A program made the translations under genes and the position numbers. The notes below the pieces were generated by a model. The model saw only the letters and a list, made by a program, of their open reading frames with translations, had not been told where the DNA came from and did no database searches. 64,000 nt of DNA from an uncultured bacterium (GTDB lineage Bacteria > Bacteroidota > Bacteroidia > Bacteroidales > Bacteroidaceae). Below, in pieces: positions 1-9,347 of the stretch (its first letter is position 1; the number at the start of each line of letters is the position of its first letter). The stretch lies in assembly GCA_905215555.1 (NCBI GenBank), contig CAJMQU010000024.1, positions 1 to 64,000 on the forward strand, written 5' to 3'.

Positions 1-25
1 ATTAGATTTAAGGTTAACAAAGATT

Positions 26-54
26 GGCTGTCTGGGATAGATAGCCTTTTTTTT
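26..54 (+). terminator. Rho-independent terminator of an upstream gene
   Basis: GGCTGTC (26-32) pairs with GATAGCC (40-46), with one G-T pair and a 7-base loop, followed by a run of eight T. The gene it ends lies before the window. Confidence 0.7.
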
Positions 55-151
55 GCCATATATGAAGAGACTATAACTAAATTGCTAATTGTTATATTAT
101 TGACTAATATGTGGTTATCGGGTAATCTGTCGAAATAAACTGTCCGATTTT

Positions 152-159
152 TAACTTTG
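152..159 (+). promoter_or_regulatory. Bacteroides-type -7 element upstream of the DUF6463-like gene
   Basis: TAACTTTG fits the TAnnTTTG -7 consensus of the Bacteroides primary sigma factor. It is about 180 bases before the start at 337, so the 5' leader would be long. The rest of 1-336 holds the terminator at 26-54 and nothing else that I recognise. Confidence 0.45.
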
Positions 160-336
160 CAGCACAGAATAACATGAAACAACTGTTTCTTTGCTCGTGC
201 GGTGATTGAGTAAAATTTACGTGGACAAGTCAGTAAGGCCCCAGACCTTGTATATATCCCCCCCCTATGGAATGTCTTTGCTATTTGGTAAATGTGATAA
301 TGATGAATTTAACCAGAAGTTAAAAAAAATAAGAAT

Positions 337-699
337 ATGAAACTTTGGAAATATAGTGGAACATTTCTTGTTATAACAGGAATAATCCACACGATTTATG
401 CACTACTGCTTGAAAAAGAGGAATTTGCAGACATGATAAAAGATGGATTCATAAACTCCACAGGTGATAATTACAACCGTGCTTTCGCCCTTTGGTTTTT
501 AGTGTGTGGGATTATACTTGTTCTCTGGGGGCAAACACTCCAATACTATATCCAAAAAGAGCATAAACCTGCACCTCTGTTTTTGGGATACTGCATTTTG
601 GTATTTACTGTGGTAGGATGTATTGCAGAGCCTATTTCTGGTTTCTGGCTTTTTTTGCCACAAGCATTGATAATAATTGCTGCAAATAGAAAAAGATAG
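337..699 (+). CDS. Small four-helix membrane protein (DUF6463-like)
   Basis: A 120-residue protein with four hydrophobic segments, at about residues 6-25, 50-68, 80-98 and 101-116, and a basic C-terminus (ANRKR). It looks like the DUF6463 family of small inner-membrane proteins. That family name comes from memory of the pattern and the function is unknown. The conserved-looking region is the loop after helix 1 (about 26-48), which is acidic and ends in NYNRAFALWF. The start ATG follows an A-rich stretch, which is usual for Bacteroides. The next gene begins 21 bases downstream, so the two are probably co-transcribed. Confidence 0.6.
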   Translation: MKLWKYSGTFLVITGIIHTIYALLLEKEEFADMIKDGFINSTGDNYNRAFALWFLVCGIILVLWGQTLQYYIQKEHKPAPLFLGYCILVFTVVGCIAEPISGFWLFLPQALIIIAANRKR

Positions 700-719
700 A
701 TATCTTAAAATGAAGCTAA

Positions 720-1088
720 GTGAATATGATAGATTATAAAGACAAGGCGATACATTGTGTCAAGGATACGGTATTGCCAATGCAAAGAAAGCAATTTGAA
801 GAATGTGGTTGCTGTTTAGACGAACAGTACAAACGATATGGGAATACAGAATGGCTTTTCGCAAAGACAATTGAAGAAGGACATGTTTATGAAATTGGTT
901 ACCCGGCATGTGTCTGTCCGGACGTGGCAAGCGGAAAAGTAAAAGACGTATCACATTGCGAATGTTCACGCCAGAGCGTATTGTATATTATCGGAAATTT
1001 GTTACCCGATAAAAAAATCAGCGTGGAAATAATTGAAACCGTTTTGGGTGGCGCAGAAAAATGCCGTTTTAAGGTAACTGTCGAGTGA
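720..1088 (+). CDS. Cysteine-rich hypothetical protein
   Basis: A 122-residue soluble protein with no signal peptide. It has three cysteine clusters: ECGCC near residue 29, ACVCPD near 64 and HCECSRQS near 79. These could bind a metal or iron-sulfur cluster, but that is inference. The annotated start is GTG at 720. An ATG two codons later (726) is an equally good start. It follows the DUF6463-like gene by 21 bases and probably shares its transcript. It recalls small Cys-containing families such as DUF6144, but I cannot assign it with certainty. Confidence 0.6.
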   Translation: MNMIDYKDKAIHCVKDTVLPMQRKQFEECGCCLDEQYKRYGNTEWLFAKTIEEGHVYEIGYPACVCPDVASGKVKDVSHCECSRQSVLYIIGNLLPDKKISVEIIETVLGGAEKCRFKVTVE

Positions 1089-1134
1089 GACTGGATTGAT
1101 GCTCTCCAAAAGAGTTTTTTGTGGAACGGAGTCA

Positions 1135-1998
1135 CTATCCTGTCCGGAACTCCCGCAATACTTCTCTATATAAACTTCCATCATAACTTTTATATTCGGC
1201 ATGTTGGTAGAGATTGACTAATCTTTTGCTAGATTCAAGAATCAATGTATTTGATTTCTGTGACAGGTTTGTAGCTAAAATGCCACTGCCTACTATCCCC
1301 GGATTGCAGATTATTGTATCTTTCCTGATGGAATTCATGGTCAGTTCCACGCAAGTGTATTCATGGATACCTGCTTCTTCCAGTTTGTCGGCAATATATT
1401 GATTGAGATGAGTCTTGTCATCTCCGGTCATAAAACCATACCACAACAGGCACCTCATGCCTGCTTGTGTAGCTTTTACTAATATATCGAGATACGTAGT
1501 TCCGGACGTTCCTTTTTTATCAATCTCATAAGGGTCGATGTGGACGAAAGAAGATGCAGGGAGTGAGGGTAAGAGCTCCATTACTCCTGTCAGTGAATCA
1601 GAATTGCAGGTCTGGACAGCAGTATTTAGCTTCATTCTATCAGCATAGCGACTCACGTTTTCTAAAGCCTCCTTTTCTATATCAAAGAATTGATATTGCC
1701 GGGTTTGTTCTCCCAATATGTTCATGGCTAAAGCAGGAGACCCTAAATAATTCCCTTTTGCCATCTCCGGGCTTTCTAATTTATAATAAGTGGAATTCTT
1801 TAGTACTTCTTCTCTATCTGCATTTTCCAGAAAGTGATAAATGCCGTATTGTTGTTCCGGTGTATGTTCCATCCGGTAAATGGCGGAGGCTGAATTTGTC
1901 TCCACATAGACTGAAGGTTTTTCGTTTTGAAGAACCTCACAAAATATCAAATGTTTGAATACATCTGCCTGCTTTCCGAAATGTGTGTAAGTTGCCAT
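1135..1998 (-). CDS. RlmJ-like N6-adenine methyltransferase family protein
   Basis: A 287-residue protein resembling RlmJ, the 23S rRNA A2030 N6-methyltransferase. The N-terminal HFGKQADVFKH matches the RlmJ signature HAGNHADVLKH, and the length is normal for the family. The methyltransferase motif IV, DPPYE in RlmJ, reads HIDPYE here (about residue 155), so one proline is missing. That may change the target base or weaken catalysis. It is therefore called RlmJ-like rather than RlmJ. It is transcribed leftward on its own from a promoter at 2054-2061 and converges with the 720 gene. Confidence 0.65.
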   Translation of the reverse strand: MATYTHFGKQADVFKHLIFCEVLQNEKPSVYVETNSASAIYRMEHTPEQQYGIYHFLENADREEVLKNSTYYKLESPEMAKGNYLGSPALAMNILGEQTRQYQFFDIEKEALENVSRYADRMKLNTAVQTCNSDSLTGVMELLPSLPASSFVHIDPYEIDKKGTSGTTYLDILVKATQAGMRCLLWYGFMTGDDKTHLNQYIADKLEEAGIHEYTCVELTMNSIRKDTIICNPGIVGSGILATNLSQKSNTLILESSKRLVNLYQHAEYKSYDGSLYREVLREFRTG

Positions 1999-2053
1999 AT
2001 GCTTGAAGATTTATATTAAATTTGTCCGCGCTCATGGTTGTTAGTACATAGGA

Positions 2054-2061
2054 CAAAGGTA
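2054..2061 (-). promoter_or_regulatory. -7 promoter element for the RlmJ-like gene
   Basis: CAAAGGTA on the plus strand reads TACCTTTG on the minus strand, a consensus Bacteroides -7 element about 56 bases before the start codon at 1998. Confidence 0.6.
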
Positions 2062-2115
2062 CGAAATTCAAAGAAAAAAACATCTTATCGTGTAAATAAC
2101 CTGAAATATGAATGA

Positions 2116-2184
2116 TTAATGTGTTTTTAAGTCTATATTAATTCTGTTTCGACCACCTTTTTAATGTCCTGTCGTTTACTTTGC
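2116..2184 (+). promoter_or_regulatory. PUL promoter P1 with phased TTAA operator repeats
   Basis: The -7 element is TACTTTGC with TTTG at 2180-2183. TTAA tetramers start at 2116, 2127, 2138 and 2161, that is -64, -53, -42 and -19 relative to the TTTG. The first three are direct repeats exactly 11 bp apart (GATTAAT, TTTTAAG, TATTAAT). The same grid recurs before five other PUL transcription units, so this is the proposed operator for the regulator at 9348. Confidence 0.7.
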
Positions 2185-2229
2185 AGACAGAACATAAATA
2201 TGTCTAATATCTAATTAATAGTATCTTAA

Positions 2230-5200
2230 ATGAAACGAAATGCAATTTTAGTATGCTTGCTGTCAGTCTTGTTTACACTACCCGGAAAAGTGGTGGGGCA
2301 GAGTGCGTCAAGCGACGGGAAATTGGTGTATGATTTCGCATTTGCACCAAGTGAGGGCCTTGTGAACAAGACCGAAAAAGAGTATAGGAAAGAGATTTGC
2401 CTGAATGGGTTCTGGGATTTCCAACCTGTGGCTTTGCCGCAGGGATATGTGCAAGGTAAAGGTATTGCACCGGAATTGCCGCTTCCACAAGAAAATGCAT
2501 GGAGCCAAACGCGCATCAAGATTCCTTCTCCATGGAATATCAACTCTTTTGCTAACAGAGGCTTGGAAGGCCCCGACCATCGTAACTATCCATCTTATCC
2601 GAAGGAATGGGAACAAGTGAAAATGGCATGGATGAAGAGGAAGATAACCGTTCCTACTGATTGGGACGGGCAACAGATAAAACTTTATTTTGAAGCTGTA
2701 TCCGGATATACGGAAGTATATGTGAATAAAGAGAAAGTAGGTGAGAATTTTGATATCTTCCTTCCGTTCAGCGTAGACATTACGGATAAGGTGGCTGCCG
2801 GTGAAACTGCCGAAGTATGGGTGGGGGTTCGTAGCCAGTCGCTATTTGAGAACAATTCTACTATCGGTCGTCGCATTATTCCCGCAGGTTCCATGTGGGG
2901 TTATCACATTGTGGGTATCTGGCAGGATGTATATATGCTGGCTTTGCCCAAAGTACACGTGGAAGATGTATACGTGAAACCGCTTGTTTCGAAGAATATG
3001 CTCGAACTGGAAGTAACCGTACAGAATAATACGGAGAAGAAAGCTGACTTGCAGATTCAGGGTAATATTAATGAATGGCTGAATTTAGCGGGAACAGACG
3101 TGAACTCTGCTCCGGTGCCTGCCTGGGAACTGGGACAGGAAGCGCTGAAAGTGGCTCCCGTGAAAGTGGCTGTCCCTGCCAATGCTTCAACAAAGGTGGT
3201 GTTGCAGGTTCCGGTATCCGGTGAATTGAACTTCTGGACACCCGAACAACCTAATCTTTATGCCGTATTGCTTTCATTGCAGGCAAAGAAACAAACTCTG
3301 GACGTCAAATATGAGCGTTTCGGATGGCGTGAATGGACTTTGCAAGGTACTACGCAATATCTGAACGGCAAACCTTATCAGTTGAGAGGTGACTCCTGGC
3401 ACTTCATGGGAATTCCGCAGATGACGCGTAGATATGCATGGGCTTGGTTTACTGCCATAAAGGGTATGAATGGAAATGCAGTTCGTCCTCATGCACAAAT
3501 CTATCCTCGTTTTTATCTGGATGTAGCTGACGAAATGGGTATCTGTGTACTGAATGAAACTGCCAACTGGGCAAGTGACGGTGGCCCGAAACTGGACTCT
3601 GACCTTTTCTGGGAAGCATCCAAAGAACATCTGAGACGCTTTGTGCTCAGAGACCGCAACCATGCTTCTGTATTCGGTTGGAGTATCAGTAATGAAAATA
3701 AGCCTGTAATACTACATGTATATAACAGACCGGAATTGATGCCTCTTCAGAAAAAGGCTTGGGAAGATTGGAGGGATATTGTTCGTGCCAACGACCCTAC
3801 GCGTCCCTGGATTTCTGCTGATGGCGAGGATGACGGAGACGGTATATTGCCGGTTACGGTAGGTCACTATGGTGATATGGGCTCAATGAAGCATTGGGTG
3901 GAAATCGGCAAGCCCTGGGGGATCGGCGAACATAGTATGGCTTACTACGGTACGCCGGAGCAAGTAGCCAAATATAACGGTGAAAGAGCTTATGAATCTC
4001 AACTGGGTCGTATGGAAGGATTGGCAAACGAATGTTATCATCTGCTTGCCAACCAGCGTTCTATGAATGCTTCTTACAGTACGGTCTTCAATATGGCATG
4101 GTATTCTCTGAAACCTCTGCCGCTGGGTAAGAGAGACTTAACTACGGAACCGGATATCAACAAAGATGGTATTTTCTTCACAGAATACAAAGAAGGTGTA
4201 CCGGGTGTACAGCCGGAACGTGTAGGGCCTTATTGCACTACGTTCAACCCGGGATATGATCCTAACCTGCCTTTGTACGATCCGTGGCCTATGTATGATG
4301 CCATGCGTGCGGCTAATGCACCGGGACATCCGGCTTGGTCGGCTTATGCTGAGGTTGACAAAAAGCAATATGAAGCTCCTGAGGCGGCTCCTGCTGAAAA
4401 ATATAAGGAAGTTATTTTCATAGGAGGAGAGGATAGTAAGTTAAAGGGCATAATGGATGCACAGGGTGTGAAGTTTGCTACTAGAGTGACTGCTCCTGCA
4501 CGGATGATTTATATTGTAGACGGTACTTACACTTTGGCTGCTGCTGAAAAGAAGAGTATGCTGGCTAATATTGCCAAAGGTGCTGACGTGTGGATATGGG
4601 GTTTGACTCCTGAAACTGTAAATGCATATAATGAGATACTGCCTCTTCCGGTAGCGTTGGACAATTTGAAACGTTCTTCTTACCTGCCGGTTCAGAAGTC
4701 ATGGATTCGTGGATTGAATAACTCTGATTTCTATTTCTGTGAACTTCAGCGGGCAGATGCTTCGGAATATTCTTTGAAGGGTGCTTTAGTGGAAGAAGGA
4801 GATGTATTGCTGAATGCTTGTAAGACCGATTGGAGAGCTTGGAATAAGCGTCCGGAAGAAATTAAGACTGCCGGTACGGTACGAAGTGAGTATGAATGTA
4901 CAGCCGCTACTCCCGTATTTGTGAAATATCAGAATAGTGCTTCCTGCTTCTATATCAGTACATTGAAAGAATTTACTAATTCAGAAAAGGGATATAATAC
5001 ATTGGGAATGATATTGAAGAATGCTGGAATTGACTGCCGGGAGATTGAAGTAAAATCAAATGAAGTATTCTTCTTGCGTGATAATCAACTGGTATTCCCG
5101 GCTGCTGTAAAAGATAAGTTAGTGAAAACGGCTGATGGATGGGCATTGGATATCTATGTGTTTAGTCCCCGCCCATTGGATGACTTATTGATTGAGCCTA

Positions 5201-5457
5201 ATATGCCTAAGCTGACTTTGGTAGTGAAAGCTAAAGAATGCCAGCTTGCCATTAATGATAAGACATATGCTGTTGCCGGACAAAACAGACACGAGGCTAC
5301 TTATAAAGAATTGCCTTTGTTACAAGGTTGGAATAAAGTAAGCATCAAAATCGGAGAAAGAGACAAGAATGAATTCAGTGGCAACTTCAGATGTGATAAT
5401 AGAAATGAGTTCCTCCCTTCGTTGAAAGTGTTGTTTGTAAATCCCGAAGCAAAATAG
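2230..5457 (+). CDS. Secreted GH2-family glycoside hydrolase
   Basis: A 1075-residue exported enzyme with a signal peptide at residues 1-23. The GH2 layout is visible: jelly-roll sugar-binding domain at about 100-235, Ig-like domain at about 245-370 and TIM barrel at about 375-720. The probable acid/base is Glu489 in SISNENK (the GH2 'NE' motif) and the probable nucleophile is Glu567 in GIGEHSM. The long C-terminal part (about 740-1075) has no domain that I recognise. The activity could be beta-galactosidase, beta-glucuronidase or beta-mannosidase. It is transcribed alone from P1, whose operator matches those of the main PUL, so it belongs to the same regulon although it lies at the edge. A strong shared terminator follows. 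Confidence 0.85.
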   Translation: MKRNAILVCLLSVLFTLPGKVVGQSASSDGKLVYDFAFAPSEGLVNKTEKEYRKEICLNGFWDFQPVALPQGYVQGKGIAPELPLPQENAWSQTRIKIPSPWNINSFANRGLEGPDHRNYPSYPKEWEQVKMAWMKRKITVPTDWDGQQIKLYFEAVSGYTEVYVNKEKVGENFDIFLPFSVDITDKVAAGETAEVWVGVRSQSLFENNSTIGRRIIPAGSMWGYHIVGIWQDVYMLALPKVHVEDVYVKPLVSKNMLELEVTVQNNTEKKADLQIQGNINEWLNLAGTDVNSAPVPAWELGQEALKVAPVKVAVPANASTKVVLQVPVSGELNFWTPEQPNLYAVLLSLQAKKQTLDVKYERFGWREWTLQGTTQYLNGKPYQLRGDSWHFMGIPQMTRRYAWAWFTAIKGMNGNAVRPHAQIYPRFYLDVADEMGICVLNETANWASDGGPKLDSDLFWEASKEHLRRFVLRDRNHASVFGWSISNENKPVILHVYNRPELMPLQKKAWEDWRDIVRANDPTRPWISADGEDDGDGILPVTVGHYGDMGSMKHWVEIGKPWGIGEHSMAYYGTPEQVAKYNGERAYESQLGRMEGLANECYHLLANQRSMNASYSTVFNMAWYSLKPLPLGKRDLTTEPDINKDGIFFTEYKEGVPGVQPERVGPYCTTFNPGYDPNLPLYDPWPMYDAMRAANAPGHPAWSAYAEVDKKQYEAPEAAPAEKYKEVIFIGGEDSKLKGIMDAQGVKFATRVTAPARMIYIVDGTYTLAAAEKKSMLANIAKGADVWIWGLTPETVNAYNEILPLPVALDNLKRSSYLPVQKSWIRGLNNSDFYFCELQRADASEYSLKGALVEEGDVLLNACKTDWRAWNKRPEEIKTAGTVRSEYECTAATPVFVKYQNSASCFYISTLKEFTNSEKGYNTLGMILKNAGIDCREIEVKSNEVFFLRDNQLVFPAAVKDKLVKTADGWALDIYVFSPRPLDDLLIEPNMPKLTLVVKAKECQLAINDKTYAVAGQNRHEATYKELPLLQGWNKVSIKIGERDKNEFSGNFRCDNRNEFLPSLKVLFVNPEAK

Positions 5458-5528
5458 AAAATGGCAGGTAAATAGATTGAGGATAAAAGATAGTTTTAAA
5501 TAGGTTCTTTTTCGATAAGTTCAGTGCT

Positions 5529-5569
5529 ACAATCCAGTGCATGCGTTGGCATGACACTGGATTGTTTTT
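5529..5569. terminator. Bidirectional terminator between convergent genes
   Basis: An 11-bp perfect stem, ACAATCCAGTG (5529-5539) with CACTGGATTGT (5555-5565), has a run of T on the right side. It separates the rightward GH2 gene from the leftward lyase gene. Confidence 0.85.
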
Positions 5570-5574
5570 ATTCA

Positions 5575-7644
5575 CTATTCTCTACCGTTATGAAGGCTTC
5601 TGTTATCTTTGTTATTTAGTTGGATGGCTGTTTGGGCATCAATACCGCAATATCTGTTATTTTGTACGGTGTTCTGATGGATTGTAATGTCTTTACATGG
5701 GTTCATTTGCTTCTCGATGAATATTCCGTGCTCGTTGTTACCTTCAGCAAGACTGTTGTTGATGATTATCCGGCTACTTTCTGCACATCGTATGCCTGAG
5801 AGTCCGTTACGGGCCATCTCTGAGTTGATAACTTTCACATTCTGACAGAAAGTGGCATTTATGCCGTTTCCGTAGGGGGAGGTATCGAAACGACTACTTA
5901 TTATATCACAATTTGTGATGTATGACAAATGAAGATTATGATGGAAACCGGCACCTGGCACTACGCTGGCACCGTTATCACTGAAATCACATTGGTTAAT
6001 GCGAATATTCTTTCCACCAACTATGGCTACACCGTTTTTGGTGAAATTCTGTACGGTAATATTTTCAAATGTAATGTCCTGTATGCCGTCTTTCTCTTTT
6101 GATTTGAAAATAATGCCTTCCCGGCTGGGAGCGTTCATATATGAGCGGCTACGACGGTCGTGATTGGGATCGGCATTTTCGATTACTTTAGTGGCTCCTT
6201 CTATCAGAAGATCGCGAATAGTGACGTCAGAGAGAATTTCTTCTCCATTAATGATTGCAGTTCCTGTTTGTGGGGCCGGAAAGATAATAGTTTCGCGTCC
6301 CTGACCGGCAAGGAGAGTACCACTATATATCTTTAGAGGAGTCTCCAGCGTATGTACTCCTGCTTCCAAAATGATCCATTTACCGCTCTTTTGGTTGGAG
6401 TCTATGGCTTTTTGTATAGATTCTCCCGGTTTTACAAAGATGCTGTTGGCAGGAAGCATTTTTGATTTGCCTTTTAATGCTCCGATTACTGTCGGTTTCA
6501 GGAATTTATCGAAACCTGTATAAAGAGATGTTTTTGTCGGAGCGTTGGAAACTGGAGCTTTGGCTGCTGTCAGAAAACCTACTGATGACTTCGGACGTGT
6601 GTGTTGTTTTATTGCTTTTTCGGTGTATGGCAGTAATAGTCCTTTTGTATCCTTGTAATGCTGGTATATGGATTCGTAGATATCTCTGAATTTGTCGTTA
6701 TCTCTGTCTGTAAAGACTCCGAACAAGTCAATATGTTCTCCTAACATGAAACGTGCTGTATATTCGAAGCCCTGTGCCAGCCTGTCATCAGCTACACTAT
6801 AAAAATCTAATCCTTGCGTGTCGGCGGTTTGTGCAGCTTTGGCAAATTCACCTATACCTAATTGTACATGTCCCCAGTCCCGGGTAGTTTCTTGGCATTG
6901 TCCGCCCGGATAGAGATAGCGGGTGATGCCGGAATTGCCTTCCCCCCAGTAGAATCTTTCTACTGCCCGGTTGAAAATTTCGTGATTATCAGTAAAAACG
7001 CCGATACACATGATGGTACTAATCATGGATGCATCCCAATTGCCATTAGCTTCGGTGAAGAAGTCTTTGATAGTGGGATAAAGGATTGTAAGGACCATTT
7101 GAGTGAATTGCTGTAGGTCTTTGGATGCCCAGCCGGAATCGGTATGTTTCAGAATTTCAGCAGCATTGAGATAGTAATATCCGAATAGACCTACATTCAG
7201 CTTGGCATTGTTTGCATCGAATCCCCGGAGAACATAGCTCCACGCATTCAAGATTTCAATGGCTTTACGCGCATAGGCTTTGTCTTTGGTTATATACCAC
7301 ATTAATGCATGGTTATAGGCCGTTTCTGCACTCTCGGAAAACTCACGTCCGCCTATACTGTTTGCTCCATAGGGACCTACTGATATTTCAGCAAATGGTT
7401 TGGGGATAAAATCTAAAGAGGTATTTTTCTTTAAATTTTCAAAAGCGGCTTTCCAGGGTTGTATGCCTTTTATTACCATTTCGCGCATGTAGTCAAGGTC
7501 CTGTTTGCTTTGTGCCATGCCCGGATGTACGAAAGCCTTGGCTAGGAACTCTGGATTAGAGTTCTTTTCTGGTTGGGCTGCTATATTGTGTACTAAGGTA
7601 CACAGTATGCATATTAATAAGAGTATTCTTTTTCTCATGTCCAT
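5575..7644 (-). CDS. Two-fold polysaccharide lyase: alginate-lyase fold (PL38-like) fused to a right-handed beta-helix
   Basis: A 689-residue exported protein (signal peptide about 1-23; an ATG at residue 3 is an alternative start). Residues about 30-345 form an alginate-lyase-type alpha/alpha barrel (PF05426-like). Candidate active-site motifs are Asn202 in NGNWDAS, Arg255 and His259 in TTRDWGH, and the aromatic/basic pair near Tyr295 and Arg298. The motif pattern recalls PL38/PL5 enzymes that cleave mannuronan or glucuronan. Residues about 400-689 are a right-handed beta-helix with short repeats rich in Asn and Ile (NITVQNF, GIRCAES, GIFIEKQ), like pectate-lyase or epimerase helices. It is the second gene of a leftward pair, 25 bases after the esterase. 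The substrate is probably a uronic-acid-containing glycan. Confidence 0.75.
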   Translation of the reverse strand: MDMRKRILLLICILCTLVHNIAAQPEKNSNPEFLAKAFVHPGMAQSKQDLDYMREMVIKGIQPWKAAFENLKKNTSLDFIPKPFAEISVGPYGANSIGGREFSESAETAYNHALMWYITKDKAYARKAIEILNAWSYVLRGFDANNAKLNVGLFGYYYLNAAEILKHTDSGWASKDLQQFTQMVLTILYPTIKDFFTEANGNWDASMISTIMCIGVFTDNHEIFNRAVERFYWGEGNSGITRYLYPGGQCQETTRDWGHVQLGIGEFAKAAQTADTQGLDFYSVADDRLAQGFEYTARFMLGEHIDLFGVFTDRDNDKFRDIYESIYQHYKDTKGLLLPYTEKAIKQHTRPKSSVGFLTAAKAPVSNAPTKTSLYTGFDKFLKPTVIGALKGKSKMLPANSIFVKPGESIQKAIDSNQKSGKWIILEAGVHTLETPLKIYSGTLLAGQGRETIIFPAPQTGTAIINGEEILSDVTIRDLLIEGATKVIENADPNHDRRSRSYMNAPSREGIIFKSKEKDGIQDITFENITVQNFTKNGVAIVGGKNIRINQCDFSDNGASVVPGAGFHHNLHLSYITNCDIISSRFDTSPYGNGINATFCQNVKVINSEMARNGLSGIRCAESSRIIINNSLAEGNNEHGIFIEKQMNPCKDITIHQNTVQNNRYCGIDAQTAIQLNNKDNRSLHNGRE

Positions 7645-7669
7645 TCCTTTTATTTTATTAATCAGTGTT

Positions 7670-9145
7670 CTACCAATTGTCTGTTCTGAAGGGAGCTACG
7701 GGGATACCATAGATGTTGAATACGCTTGCTTGGGCATAATTCTTATAAGCATATCGGACGGCTACCGGATGCTGCACTTTATCGCATGATACGGCAAGAC
7801 GGGTAGTTTTGGTTTCTATTTCAGCGTGGGCCGGGTAGAAAACTTTATCTTCACCGGCAATTTCAAATCCTTCGAGCGGGGTCCACATAGGACAAAGACC
7901 ACGCTGTGCGTTGTCCACATTGATGTATATTTTGTTACCTGATATTTCCATGGATTTATAAATAGGAGTGGCGTAACCGAATCCTTTTCGTCCATAGGTT
8001 TGGGCAAGTGCCCAAAGAGCCAGACGATTACCTACCGTTTCTTTATCTGTCGGGTGGATGAAGACCGGATGACCTATATCCAGAGTGGTGACCATTCCGC
8101 TGTTAGGGATATCCTTCATATTTTGTTGCTGGACTTCACGCATGCGGGCGGCTGAGATACCATCGGCACCTTCATAATTGAAGGGAGCAATCTCTACAAA
8201 GTAAAAAGGAAATTCCCCTATATTCCATTTGCTGCGTAAGTCTTTGACAAAAGCGGGCATCAGACTTTGGTATAAATCAGCATTGTCACGATTGCTTTCG
8301 CCTTGATACCAAAGGAAGCCTTTAATGGTGAAATTAGTGAAAGGAGCTATTTTCCCATTGTAGAGTACACATGGGGTAGCTGTGATGTTTTTTACAGGTT
8401 CATCATTGTCGAGTATGGCTAAATCAATACTTTTAAATGGGCTTATGGCCTCCCGACTCATCCATGCTTCTACTTTTGACCCTCCAAGAGAAGATACAAT
8501 AATACCAACCGGTAGTTCTAGAACTTCCTGAATATATCGGGCGAAAAAGTAAGCTGCTGCACTTGTGTGGGATACGTTGACTGGAGTATTCTCTAACCAC
8601 TCACCTTTACAATCTTCCTGTGGAGTTTTGCTATATTGCCGTACCCATCTTCCATCTCTAGAATCGGTGTTGTAGATGCGGATTGGGGTAGAGGCTTTCG
8701 CTTTGGCTATGATATCGTTTGTGCCCAGAGTGGGTTGGCGGTCGAAACCACTCATAGGCATTTCCATATTCGATTGTCCGGAGCAGAACCAGACTTCACC
8801 TATTAATATGTTTTTCAATGTTAAAGCCTCTCCATCGCTGAATGTAATTTCATAGGGGCCTCCGGCCGTTGGTGTGGAGACACTTAATAACCATTTTCCT
8901 TGCTTGTCTGCAGTCGTTTTATACGTTTTGTTATCCCATGATGTTTTTATGGTAACAGACGAATTTTCTTTGGCTTTTCCCCATAGCTTTACATCTGCTT
9001 GTTGTTGCAATACCATGTTGCTACTAAGCACGGAGGGTAATTGTACTTTGGCTCCTACGAATGTGGAGACAGATAAAAAGTGTGCTAATAGTAAAAAAGT
9101 AATCAACGATTTTACTTTCATGTGACTAAAAAAAAGTTTTTTCAT
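7670..9145 (-). CDS. SGNH esterase of the sialate O-acetylesterase (SASA) family
   Basis: A 491-residue exported esterase that removes O-acetyl groups from sugars. The signal peptide fits best if translation starts at Met9 (KVKSLITFLLLAHFL), because the first eight residues are polar. The nucleophile motif GQSNMEMP, the second block WYQGESN and the late block HPTDKETVGNRLA, which carries the catalytic His, are all intact. It is paralogous to the gene at 38210. It is first in a leftward operon with the lyase at 5575 and is divergent from the PUL regulator at 9348, from which it is separated by 202 bases holding promoter P2. The family name comes from sialate esterase, but the PUL context suggests another acetylated sugar. 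Confidence 0.85.
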   Translation of the reverse strand: MKKLFFSHMKVKSLITFLLLAHFLSVSTFVGAKVQLPSVLSSNMVLQQQADVKLWGKAKENSSVTIKTSWDNKTYKTTADKQGKWLLSVSTPTAGGPYEITFSDGEALTLKNILIGEVWFCSGQSNMEMPMSGFDRQPTLGTNDIIAKAKASTPIRIYNTDSRDGRWVRQYSKTPQEDCKGEWLENTPVNVSHTSAAAYFFARYIQEVLELPVGIIVSSLGGSKVEAWMSREAISPFKSIDLAILDNDEPVKNITATPCVLYNGKIAPFTNFTIKGFLWYQGESNRDNADLYQSLMPAFVKDLRSKWNIGEFPFYFVEIAPFNYEGADGISAARMREVQQQNMKDIPNSGMVTTLDIGHPVFIHPTDKETVGNRLALWALAQTYGRKGFGYATPIYKSMEISGNKIYINVDNAQRGLCPMWTPLEGFEIAGEDKVFYPAHAEIETKTTRLAVSCDKVQHPVAVRYAYKNYAQASVFNIYGIPVAPFRTDNW

Positions 9146-9192
9146 AATACTGTTTTAATTTGATGATAGAACAAGCTTTTTGTCCTTTGCTA

Positions 9193-9260
9193 CAAAAGTA
9201 AACCAGAGATATTACTTCTCTGATTAATTTGTTATTAATTTGCGCATAATATCAGTTTAA
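9193..9260 (-). promoter_or_regulatory. PUL promoter P2 with phased TTAA operator repeats (minus strand)
   Basis: On the minus strand the -7 element is TACTTTTG (plus CAAAAGTA, 9193-9200). Minus-strand TTAA occurs at -31 (plus 9224-9227), -42 (9235-9238) and -64 (9257-9260). The -53 and -19 positions each carry a one-base variant. The repeats AATTAAT-AACA-AATTAAT are 11 bp apart, as at the other PUL promoters. Confidence 0.65.
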
Positions 9261-9293
9261 TTGAATTCAGATTCCAATTTCTCGTGTCCTTTA

Positions 9294-9323
9294 TTTGTTA
9301 TGGGGGATTTTTTTATACCTTTG
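9294..9323 (+). promoter_or_regulatory. Promoter of the PUL regulator gene
   Basis: A -33 TTTG (9294-9297) and a -7 TACCTTTG (9316-9323) are separated by 18 bases, which is consensus spacing. No phased TTAA set lies on the -42/-53/-64 grid here, so the regulator seems to be expressed without its own operator. The single TTAA at 9257 sits one base off the -64 position. Confidence 0.6.
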
Positions 9324-9347
9324 CAGAGTGTTCTTTAACGAGATACT

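Noticed and set aside
174..209. A tiny frame (MKQLFLCSCGD) after the -7 element at 152
   Set aside because: Only 11 codons, with no regulatory amino-acid run or attenuator structure; a chance frame is more likely.
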